From Opitutaceae bacterium (GTDB lineage: Bacteria > Verrucomicrobiota > Verrucomicrobiia > Opitutales > Opitutaceae), in NCBI GenBank assembly GCA_028284235.1, contig JANQSC010000076.1:1-64000 (forward strand): DNA of 64,000 nt. The letters run 5' to 3'. Of the stretch, positions 34,830 to 42,020 are shown one piece after another. The position numbers and the translations under genes are program-made. The notes beneath the pieces are model-generated. The model saw only the letters and a program-made list of their open reading frames with translations. It did no database searches and had not been told where the DNA came from. Positions within the stretch are counted from its first letter, which is position 1, and every line of letters begins with the position of its first letter.

Positions 34830-36398
34830 CTAGCGGAAGCTCGGTGGCGTCCAGTCGTCGTACTCGTCAGTGCCGTGCCACGACTTTTGCGAGTTGGACG
34901 ACGCTCTTCCGTTGACGGGCTGGCGCTGTTTTTCCGGAGCCTTGTCCACGTCGCGAGCGACTTTGTGCCACAGAACCGTAAGCGTATTCAGTTTCTCCGG
35001 ATGCGCGCGGGCGAGGTCGCGCTGCTCGGCCCGGTCCTCCGCGATATTGTAGAGCTCCCAATTGTGACCGTAGAAACTGACCGCTTTCCAATCGTCCTGT
35101 CGAATGGCTCGACAATTTCCGAACTGGAAATAGAGCCAGTCGTGCCCGTCTCGCTTGCGGCCTTCGATCAGGGGCAGGAGAGACTTTCCTTGCAACGGCT
35201 CGATCTTCTCGCCGTCACGCACGCGTGGATACCGAGCTCCCGTCACTTCGAGACACGTCGCCATCACATCAATCAAATGGCCAGGACTGCGCTCCAGCGA
35301 ACCGGTATTCTCGACCTTACCTGGCCAATTGACGATAAGCGGAGACGAGATACCGCCCTCGTGCTGCGTCTGCTTGTAGTGCCGCAAGGGTGTGTTTCCG
35401 ACCGTCGCCCAGCTCGCGTCGTACAAGTAGAACGATCCCGCCTTCCAGGGAGGAATCTCGGTGTGCTCGCTACGCTCGAACGGGCAGGCTCCATTGTCGG
35501 AACAGAGAATAATCAACGTATTGTCGCGCAGTCCCCGCTTCTCGAGGTAGTCGAGCATGCGGCCGATGTTCTGGTCGACTCGATCCACCATCGCCGCGAA
35601 AACCGCCATGCGAAAACTCTCCATCTCTTTTTGTCGGTCGCTCAGCGAATCCCAGGACTCCATGTGGCCCGGCAGCGGGGGCAGCTCCATGTCATTCGGG
35701 AAAATCCCCAAACGTTTCTGCTTTTTGAACCGCTCCTTGCGAATGGCGTCCCAACCGGCGTCGTAGCGTCCCAGATACTTTTCAATATCTTCCTTGGGCA
35801 CTTGCAGCGGGTAGTGCGGCGCGTTGAACGCGATGTAGTGGAAAAACGGTTTTCCGGTAGCAACCGAGGCATCGATAAAGTCCATCGCGTAGTCGACAAC
35901 TGCGTCGGTCATGTAGAAATCCGGGTCGAAGTCGTTCCACACTTCCCCGTTGAAACGAAAGGTGTCGTCGCCTTGGAAAAAGTCTGTAGCGCCCGAAAGG
36001 TGGCCGAAGTACTGTTCGAATCCATGATCGGTCGGCTGGTCTTTGAGATGCCACTTGCCCGTCATCGATGTGGCATAGCCCGCGTCCCCCAAAACTTCCG
36101 CCAGCGTGACCGATCGATCCAATGCCGAATTTCCCGCCTGGTACGTGTACAGTCCCGTGAGCAAGCAGATGCGCGACGAGTGGCATTTCGCCGTGTTGTA
36201 GAACTGGGTAAACCGCAGTCCCTCGCCCGCGAGCGCGTCCACATGCGGCGTTTCGATTTCGCTGCCGTAGCAACCGAAGTCGGCAAAGCCGAGATCGTCG
36301 ACCATCATGAGGAGGATGTTGGGACGTTCTTCCGCTCCGAACGTCGAAAGGGAAAACAGCAGGGTGAACGATGCGGCGAAGCGCGAAAGAGAATTCAT
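34830..36398 (-). CDS. Exported type I sulfatase with C-x-S-x-R motif
   Basis: 522 residues from ATG at 36398, which begins a signal peptide (MNSLSRFAASFTLLFSLS). Family landmarks: NILLMMVDDLGFADFGCYG (metal-binding aspartates), then the active-site block CHSSRICLLTG with Cys72, MTGKWHL, YIAFNAPHYPLQVP and IILCSDNGACPF. The usual third position of the formylglycine motif (C-x-P/A-x-R) is serine here. The protein probably removes sulfate from an extracellular glycan. Its gene is 23 bases from the convergent YHYH-sulfatase and 245 bases from the PQQ-propeller gene. Confidence 0.9.
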   Translation of the reverse strand: MNSLSRFAASFTLLFSLSTFGAEERPNILLMMVDDLGFADFGCYGSEIETPHVDALAGEGLRFTQFYNTAKCHSSRICLLTGLYTYQAGNSALDRSVTLAEVLGDAGYATSMTGKWHLKDQPTDHGFEQYFGHLSGATDFFQGDDTFRFNGEVWNDFDPDFYMTDAVVDYAMDFIDASVATGKPFFHYIAFNAPHYPLQVPKEDIEKYLGRYDAGWDAIRKERFKKQKRLGIFPNDMELPPLPGHMESWDSLSDRQKEMESFRMAVFAAMVDRVDQNIGRMLDYLEKRGLRDNTLIILCSDNGACPFERSEHTEIPPWKAGSFYLYDASWATVGNTPLRHYKQTQHEGGISSPLIVNWPGKVENTGSLERSPGHLIDVMATCLEVTGARYPRVRDGEKIEPLQGKSLLPLIEGRKRDGHDWLYFQFGNCRAIRQDDWKAVSFYGHNWELYNIAEDRAEQRDLARAHPEKLNTLTVLWHKVARDVDKAPEKQRQPVNGRASSNSQKSWHGTDEYDDWTPPSFR

Positions 36399-36642
36399 AT
36401 TTGGGCTGGGATTGAGTAGTTCGGGCACGGCCGTCACGCGGCCAGTCAGTATAGCCAATCGGCAACTGGATTTGGACACGCGAAAACTCCCAGGTCAACC
36501 CCCCGGGCTCAAAAACCGCCCACAGACCGTGAACAAGAAATGAACCACTCAATGTAGCGAGCGGTGATTTCAGTGAAACCAAATACCCCTGTCGCAACGT
36601 TGTTCACAAACAGCCACGCGAACCCACAACCCCTCGCCTTCT

Positions 36643-38130
36643 ATGAAATACCGTTCCCCTCTCCCGCTCGCCGCCAGCATCGCGCTCGTTCTTTTCGCAA
36701 TTCCGGTTCACGCCGCCAACGATACCTGGCCCACGTGGAGAGGCCCGACACTCACCGGCGCTATCGAAGGCTCCCAGCCGCCCATCGAATGGAGCGAAGA
36801 AAAGAACATTCTCTGGAAAACCGAAATTCCCGGTTCCGGACTTGCCACGCCCATCGTCTGGAAAGACCGGATATTCCTCCTAACCGCCGTATCGGCCGAA
36901 CGCCCTGCGGGCGCGAATGCGGGTCAAGGCGGTAATCCAGGCGGCGGATTCAACCGAGAAGCCGTCCTGCGCGAATTCGACAAGGACGGCGACGGCCAGC
37001 TCAACGAGACCGAGCGAGCCGCTATGCGCGAGCGATTCGGAGGCGGGCGACGCGGACCCGGCGCTCGCGCCGGCGGGAATCGGGGCGGACGCGGAGGGGG
37101 CGGTGGCGGACGCGGCCAGCAACCCCTGGTCGAACAAACCTTTAAAGTCATCGCCCTCGATCGCGAAACGGGCGACGAAGTCTGGAGCCAAACTGCCCGG
37201 AAACTTGTACCGCACGAAGGGCATCACGCGACTCACGGCTACGCCTCCGCGTCGCCAATAACCGATGGCGAGCATCTGTGGGCCTCCTTCGGATCCCGCG
37301 GCATTTTCTGCTACACGCTCGACGGTGAACTCGTATGGGAAGCCGATCTTGGAACCCTTCGAAGCCGCAACGGATTCGGCGAAGCCGTCCAACCCGCTCT
37401 CGCCGGCAACCACTTGCTTCTCACCTGGGACCAGGAAGACCAATCGTCCTTGATCGCGCTCGACAAACGCACCGGCAATGAAATCTGGCGCAAAGAGCGG
37501 GACGAGCCTACGTCGTGGACCACCCCCGTCATCGTAGAAGTCGACGGCGTTACCCAAGCCATTATCGCGGGTGCCAACAAAACGCGTTCTTACAACGCGG
37601 AAACCGGCGAGATCGTGTGGGAAGCCAGCGGGTTGACCTCCAATGTCATTCCGACGCCCGTCATCGGAAATGGACTCGTGTACCTATCGAGCGGATACCG
37701 TGGACGATCCGTTCAAGCCATCCGACTCGACTCCAAAGGCGACGTCTCCGAATCCGACAAGATCGTTTGGAGCGCCGCTCACAGCGCTCCCTACGTCGCG
37801 TCGCCCGTGCTCTCCAATAATCGTCTCTACATGAACAAAGGCAACGACGCCTACTTCACCTGTTTCGACGCACTGACCGGAGAGGTTCTCTACCAAGATG
37901 AAACCCTCGAAGGAATCAACGGCATCTACGCCTCCCCCATCGCGGTCAATGGACACATCTATGTCGTCGGCAAAGAAGGTGCGACCGTAGTCTTGAAGGA
38001 TTCCGACACCTTCGAAATCGTGTCCCGCAATACGTTGCCCGAACCGATCGACGCGTCCCCGGTAGTGGTCGGCGACCAACTCCTAATCCGCGGACACAAG
38101 CATCTCTACTGCATCGCCAGCGACAGCTGA
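36643..38130 (+). CDS. Exported PQQ-type beta-propeller with EF-hand and Gly/Arg-rich insert
   Basis: 495 residues with a signal peptide (about 1-25, ending HAA-N). PQQ-like propeller blades run through the protein (TWPTWRGPTLTGA, VIALDRETGDEVWSQ, YTLDGELVWEADLG, IALDKRTGNEIWRKE, YNAETGEIVWEASG, FDALTGEVLYQDE). After the second blade an insert at about 85-160 holds one EF-hand loop (DKDGDGQLNETE, residues 113-124) and then a glycine/arginine-rich stretch (133-159). Such PVC proteins are usually non-enzymatic or of unknown function; no obvious PQQ catalytic residues are claimed. It is divergent from the sulfatase at 34830 and convergent with the GDPD gene through the palindrome at 38145. Confidence 0.85.
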   Translation: MKYRSPLPLAASIALVLFAIPVHAANDTWPTWRGPTLTGAIEGSQPPIEWSEEKNILWKTEIPGSGLATPIVWKDRIFLLTAVSAERPAGANAGQGGNPGGGFNREAVLREFDKDGDGQLNETERAAMRERFGGGRRGPGARAGGNRGGRGGGGGGRGQQPLVEQTFKVIALDRETGDEVWSQTARKLVPHEGHHATHGYASASPITDGEHLWASFGSRGIFCYTLDGELVWEADLGTLRSRNGFGEAVQPALAGNHLLLTWDQEDQSSLIALDKRTGNEIWRKERDEPTSWTTPVIVEVDGVTQAIIAGANKTRSYNAETGEIVWEASGLTSNVIPTPVIGNGLVYLSSGYRGRSVQAIRLDSKGDVSESDKIVWSAAHSAPYVASPVLSNNRLYMNKGNDAYFTCFDALTGEVLYQDETLEGINGIYASPIAVNGHIYVVGKEGATVVLKDSDTFEIVSRNTLPEPIDASPVVVGDQLLIRGHKHLYCIASDS

Positions 38131-38144
38131 CCGCGCCCAATTTC

Positions 38145-38234
38145 AATCATAATCTTACTCCTAATCTTAATCATAATCCTAATCGCGCCTAACCCCTCCG
38201 TCTTTTGATTAAGATTAGGAGTAAGATTATGATT
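38145..38234. terminator. 29-bp-arm inverted repeat between convergent genes, likely bidirectional terminator
   Basis: Arms at 38145-38173 and 38206-38234 are perfect inverse complements with a 32-base loop. Each arm is built from short units of the type AATCNTA (AATCATA, AATCTTA, AATCCTA). The right arm overlaps the stop codon of the GDPD gene by two bases. It probably ends transcription from both sides; the internal short repeats resemble known palindromic intergenic repeat families. Confidence 0.75.
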
Positions 38235-38982
38235 ATGAGTTGATAAGCGCTTCCCGTATTCGAGCCGGATCGTTGGTCGTCACCGAGGTCGCGCCAATCG
38301 CCCGCATGCGCAAGGCCTCCGTAGGATCGTCAACTGTCCACACGTTCAACTCCCATCCGCGACGGGTCAGCGACTCCGTAAGCAGACGTGAAATCCCGGC
38401 TCCCGACTCGCCTCCGAAACCGTCGACCCCCAGCGATTCAACCGTGTCGAGCACAGTCTCCACACTCGGTTCGAAAACGCCTTCCGAAATTTCTTTAAAG
38501 TGGGAAAGCCAATACGCTTTCACGCTTGGCCGGACGCGTTTGAGCTCGACGAGCGAATCGCGATTGAAGGAAATGACCACATACGACCGTTCGTCGCGGC
38601 CCGAACCGTCGATTACGTCGAGAAGCGGCGGCACGATCTCCGGGCCGCACTTAACTTCGACGATCCACAAAAGCGGTTCCGGGCTGGCGGCGATCGCGTC
38701 CGACAGCTTCGGGATCGGCTCCCCTCGCCACTTCTCCCCTTTCCATGCGCCTACGTCGATCGAGCGAAGCGTCTCCCAATCCGTTTCCGCGATTTCGCAG
38801 GATTGATCCCCCACTCGATCGGTATCGAAATCATGTATACAAACGACCTCTCCATCTGCCGTCAAATGCACGTCGCACTCGATCCCGTCCGCCCCCGCTT
38901 CCCAGCCGAGCCGAAACGCGGACAAGGTGTTTTCCGGGGCGACTGAAGAGTAGCCTCGGTGGGCGATTACCAGCGGGGTCAT
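38233..38982 (-). CDS. Glycerophosphodiester phosphodiesterase
   Basis: 249 residues, typical for the short bacterial form. Active-site landmarks of the family are present: IAHRGYSSVAPENTLSAF (His8, Arg9), GIECDVHLTADGEVVCIHD (Glu36, Asp38, His51), then LLWIVEVK and ELNVWTVDDPTEALRMRAIGAT with TNDPARI near the end. It hydrolyses glycerophosphodiesters to glycerol 3-phosphate and an alcohol. No signal peptide is seen, so it is probably cytoplasmic. It lies 3 bases downstream of the Nudix gene and is probably co-transcribed with it. Confidence 0.94.
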   Translation of the reverse strand: MTPLVIAHRGYSSVAPENTLSAFRLGWEAGADGIECDVHLTADGEVVCIHDFDTDRVGDQSCEIAETDWETLRSIDVGAWKGEKWRGEPIPKLSDAIAASPEPLLWIVEVKCGPEIVPPLLDVIDGSGRDERSYVVISFNRDSLVELKRVRPSVKAYWLSHFKEISEGVFEPSVETVLDTVESLGVDGFGGESGAGISRLLTESLTRRGWELNVWTVDDPTEALRMRAIGATSVTTNDPARIREALINS

Positions 38983-38985
38983 CCG

Positions 38986-39501
38986 CTAGACCGAGATCAG
39001 ATCGAGCGCTTGCATCCGATCGAGGATCAATCGGAACGAACTCGTGAATCGGTTCGGAGTGAATCCGACGCGTTGCACGAGATTGGGCAAGTCCATCCAT
39101 TCGCCCACTTCGATCTCCTCCATGTTAAGTCGAAACGGACCATTACCCTGGACTCGATAGACTTCGATGAACTCCTGTCCCGTCTCCTCGCACGGGTTGA
39201 GCTTGAAGAGGAACTCGAGTTCGTTGGCCGGCTGCCAGCCAAGTTCCTCTTCCATCTCCCGATACGCCGCTTGCTTGTAGTCCTCGCCTGTATCCACGTG
39301 TCCCGTGCACGAGCCGTCCCAAGCGCCCGGCCAGGTGTCCTTGCTCATGGAGCGCTTTTGCATGAATACTTCATTCTCCTCGTTGAAAACGAGAATGTGG
39401 ACCGCGCGATGCCGCAGTCCTTCTGCATGGACTTCCGAACGGGCCCGCTGGCCGATTACGTTATCGAGTTCATCAACGATGTCGAAAATATCTTCTTGCA
39501 T
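38986..39501 (-). CDS. Nudix hydrolase (IPP isomerase-like)
   Basis: 171 residues from ATG at 39501 (MQEDIFDIVDEL); the frame continues upstream to 39561 without family-like sequence. The Nudix box is complete, starting GHVDTGE and ending REMEEELGW. HILVFNEENEVFMQKRSMSKDTWPGAWDGSCTGH ahead of it is the pattern shared with isopentenyl-diphosphate isomerases and related YfcD-type hydrolases. Members hydrolyse nucleoside-diphosphate-linked compounds with divalent metal; the true substrate is unknown. The GDPD gene follows 3 bases later. Confidence 0.92.
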   Translation of the reverse strand: MQEDIFDIVDELDNVIGQRARSEVHAEGLRHRAVHILVFNEENEVFMQKRSMSKDTWPGAWDGSCTGHVDTGEDYKQAAYREMEEELGWQPANELEFLFKLNPCEETGQEFIEVYRVQGNGPFRLNMEEIEVGEWMDLPNLVQRVGFTPNRFTSSFRLILDRMQALDLISV

Positions 39502-39591
39502 GGAATTTACTAGTTCGAAAGCGTGTCGAATCCGACCCCCAGCACAGCCTGGGAATGACAAATTACGAGCCTAATCTACCACCTTTTTTCC

Positions 39592-40047
39592 ATGTCCAAG
39601 ATTCCAATCGAAATCATAGCCGAAGCCCTCAACAGCAACAACCTGGATCAGGATACGATTTCTAAAGTGATGAACGACATCGCCCACATGGCTCAAGCCC
39701 TCGCCGAGGAGGAAAAAGCCCAGCGCGAACCGCCGGTAAAAAAGCAGTTCATCATCGTTCTGAGCGACCCGCGAGGAACCGTTCCCGACGAAGACTACGT
39801 GGGCTGGGTCGTCCAAATCCCGGAAGACGACAACCCCGGCACGGCGATCGAGCGCGTCAAACGCAGCGCCTACGAATACAACATTTCAAAAAAGGGCCGC
39901 AAGTACCCAGTGAAAAGCATCGGTGAAGCCTGCGAGGCGGTCGGGGCCAAGTTTCAAAAGGAGCAAGGCGTCGCCATCAAGACGAAGCTTCCCGTCACCG
40001 TGCTAAAAACCGACAACGTTCTGCCCGAACTCAAAGACGGCGAATAG
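39592..40047 (+). CDS. Conserved-looking small protein, function unknown
   Basis: 151 residues. No signal peptide or membrane segment. The N-terminal third is helical (PIEIIAEALNSNNLDQDTISKVMNDIAHMAQALAEEEKA) and the rest is mixed (KQFIIVLSDPRG, DYVGWVVQIPEDDNPGTAIERVKRSAYEYN, PVKSIGEACEAVGAKF). I do not recognise a family. Codon use is like its neighbours and the ATG has clean coding sequence after it. It is divergent from the Nudix gene and convergent with the Spy-like gene, with no partner on its strand. Confidence 0.7.
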   Translation: MSKIPIEIIAEALNSNNLDQDTISKVMNDIAHMAQALAEEEKAQREPPVKKQFIIVLSDPRGTVPDEDYVGWVVQIPEDDNPGTAIERVKRSAYEYNISKKGRKYPVKSIGEACEAVGAKFQKEQGVAIKTKLPVTVLKTDNVLPELKDGE

Positions 40048-40071
40048 AGCCGCCGCGCGCATCCGCCGCGC

Positions 40072-40593
40072 TCAGGTCGATTTGAACCCGCTGCACTCCT
40101 TGGTGTAGCAAGCGCTCGGATTGGAGAACAGCTTGGACTTCCACGCCTTGGTGTCGTCGCCCTTGCCGCTTCCACCTTCTTTGCGGAAGTGCTGGCGCCG
40201 TTGTTCCCGCTGCTCGCGGAACGCTTCGAGCTGCTCTTCGCTGAGATGCTGCTCAATCGCGATCGAGCGCTCCTGCATCAGGGCGTCGAACTGCGGCTTC
40301 ATGCTCTCGTGTACTTCGCGCATGGCGTTGCCGAATTTCTCGATCTCCGACCGCACGAGCGGAATTTGCTCGTCTGTCAGATCGAGCGACTTCTCCAGGC
40401 GGGAGGTCATCCGGTCCACTTGGACGCGATAGATGTCGCGCGGGCCGCGATCGTGCCCTCGATTGACGCGTTCATGGCGATCGCCGCGGCTGTTCTTCAA
40501 ATAGTAGATTGTGCTGCCGAAGCCAAAGACGCCGCCAATTACAAATACGGCCCCCAATATCATGAGCGCCCCAAACTTCCGTTTCTCGCTCAT
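40072..40593 (-). CDS. Spy/CpxP-like periplasmic stress protein
   Basis: 173 residues. One N-terminal membrane anchor (about 8-31, GALMILGAVFVIGGVFGFGSTIYYL) followed by a long charged helical domain. LEKSLDLTDEQIPLVRSEIEKFG and MQERSIAIEQHLSEEQLEAFREQREQRRQ follow the LTxxQ pattern of Spy/CpxP and heavy-metal-sensor proteins. It ends with two cysteines (SACYTKECSG). Its start overlaps the stop of the anti-sigma gene (ATGA, 40590-40593), so it is translationally coupled and is the third gene of a sigma/anti-sigma/Spy operon. Likely role: chaperone or sensor feeding an envelope stress response. Confidence 0.75.
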   Translation of the reverse strand: MSEKRKFGALMILGAVFVIGGVFGFGSTIYYLKNSRGDRHERVNRGHDRGPRDIYRVQVDRMTSRLEKSLDLTDEQIPLVRSEIEKFGNAMREVHESMKPQFDALMQERSIAIEQHLSEEQLEAFREQREQRRQHFRKEGGSGKGDDTKAWKSKLFSNPSACYTKECSGFKST

Positions 40594-40949
40594 AGGTACT
40601 CCATCCAGTCTTCGCCGACTAGAGCTTCGTTGAAGTTCTCCACGACTTCAATCTCCTCGCCGGTCAATTCGCTCACTTCGACCGTCGTGGTCGTGGCGAC
40701 GGCCATGAGCAAGGCCACTCCCGCTCCGGCAGCGAGCGATATCCGGGCAATTGGCTTGGCGAACAGGTCGAGCACGCTGTCGAGCAGCCCGATCGGCACC
40801 TCTAGTTCAGCAAGGGCCGACGAGCGCATTTCCGACTCGAGCCGGGCGCGGACGAAGGGACGGACGTCGATCTCCGGAGGCGATTCCTCGCGGCTCCGTC
40901 GTACGATTTCATCCCATGAGGGAGGGATCTGTTTCTTGGGCGATTCCAT
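40590..40949 (-). CDS. Small membrane anti-sigma-factor candidate
   Basis: 119 residues. The N-terminal half is hydrophilic (SPKKQIPPSWDEIVRRSREESPPEIDVRPFVRARLESEM) and the middle has one membrane segment (about 69-90, ISLAAGAGVALLMAVATTT). A short acidic periplasmic tail follows. There is no zinc (ZAS) motif, so assignment as anti-sigma factor rests on place: it begins 41 bases inside the end of the ECF sigma gene and overlaps the Spy-like gene by ATGA. This order is a common layout for ECF sigma factors and their membrane regulators. Confidence 0.6.
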   Translation of the reverse strand: MESPKKQIPPSWDEIVRRSREESPPEIDVRPFVRARLESEMRSSALAELEVPIGLLDSVLDLFAKPIARISLAAGAGVALLMAVATTTTVEVSELTGEEIEVVENFNEALVGEDWMEYL

Positions 40950-41508
40950 TGTTCGTAAGCAGTTTCTTTAATTTCTTTCGGGCGCGGAAGCTCTTTACCT
41001 TAGTTTTGGAAAGACCCCAACCCATCAATTCAGCAATTTCCAGAAGTGGCAACTCTTCCAGGTACTGGAGGGTGAGTAATTGCCGTTCTTCGTGATCGAG
41101 GAGCGCCAGCGCTTTCTGGGCCTGCTCCGTCATCTCGTAGTCCCGACGCTGGTCCTTTTTCTCGGAAAGCCGTTCGAGAGCGAGCTCGCTCTCCTCGGCG
41201 TTCCCGGTCGCGATCGAGGCCGGATTGCGGGAGTTCTTGCGAAAATAGTCGTACCCGGTATTGTAGGCAATCTTCCGGAGCCAGTTCTCGAACGGCGCCG
41301 TCGCCTGCCAGGAGCTCAACTTGCGGAAGGACTTGATGAAGGTGTCCTGCACCAGGTCCTCCAGATCCGCCTGGTAGGGACAAAAGCGAAACAAACAGCG
41401 CGTGATCATCGTCTGGTGCCTCCGAACGATCTCGTCGAAGGCGTTCAGGTCGCCTTCGAGCGACTCTCGAACAAGATCTTGATCGGTTGAAGCGTGGTAG
41501 TCGCGCAT
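40909..41508 (-). CDS. ECF RNA polymerase sigma factor
   Basis: 199 residues from the chosen ATG at 41508 (MRDYHASTDQDLVRESLEGD), the usual ECF length. In-frame starts at 41655 (ATG) and 41667 (GTG) would add about 50 residues that look unlike any sigma domain; the choice is uncertain and no good ribosome binding site settles it. Region 2 is seen in NAFDEIVRRHQTMITRCLFRFCPYQADLEDLVQDTFIKSF and NWLRKIAYNTGYDYFRK. Region 4 is seen in ALLDHEERQLLTLQYLEELPLLEIAELMGW with the helix-turn-helix. It heads the operon with the anti-sigma candidate and the Spy-like protein, suggesting envelope stress control. Confidence 0.85.
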   Translation of the reverse strand: MRDYHASTDQDLVRESLEGDLNAFDEIVRRHQTMITRCLFRFCPYQADLEDLVQDTFIKSFRKLSSWQATAPFENWLRKIAYNTGYDYFRKNSRNPASIATGNAEESELALERLSEKKDQRRDYEMTEQAQKALALLDHEERQLLTLQYLEELPLLEIAELMGWGLSKTKVKSFRARKKLKKLLTNNGIAQETDPSLMG

Positions 41509-41667
41509 GTAGGGTACAGAATCGTTTTCGTAGCCATCGCGGAGCTTGATCGCATTCCTTGCGTTGGCGAGCGAAACTTGGCCCCAGCGATCGGGTTTTT
41601 CACCCGCCTCACTCAAGCCTATCCCAACAAGATCGGGCTGAATTGCGATATCCATTTTCACACTCAC

Positions 41668-42020
41668 ACGCCGTCAGCTAACAACGAGGCTCCTTTCCAC
41701 TCGGGGCTCTAAAACGCAGTCCGAAACCCGGCCGAATCGAGCTCGACGCCTGGGCATCCCCGCTGCCTGGCAATTTCTTCCAAGCGGGCGCATTAATCGA
41801 CATCGACTATTCGTAGACTGGCTCATGGGACTTCTGGTTCTACAACGCAAAGAATCGCCCCTTAGTTACACTCGGGTGAATTCCGCTCGTTCGAAACCTG
41901 TCCACCGCAAATATCCCCAGTTTGACGTTGCGCCGGGCAACGCCGGATTTAGCGTTCGTTTTACCCGCAAACAGACCGCAAACCACACACGAATCGAGCC
42001 TTCGAACCCCCTATTGACAC
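41668..42020. other. Gene-free gap upstream of ovoA
   Basis: 353 bases between the divergent sigma-factor and ovoA genes. The only structure seen is a hairpin CGTTGC-GCCGG-GCAACG at 41926-41942. Short open frames here are out of register with codon use of the region and are not called. A TTGACA lies 15 bases before the ovoA start but its place so close to the ATG makes it an unlikely -35 box. Confidence 0.5.

Noticed and set aside
34875-36419. Plus-strand open frame of 514 codons opposite the second sulfatase
   Set aside because: Antisense to a recognisable sulfatase and arginine-rich without domain signals.
42001-42020. TTGACA just before ovoA as a -35 promoter box
   Set aside because: It lies only about 15 bases before the start codon, so no room remains for a -10 box.
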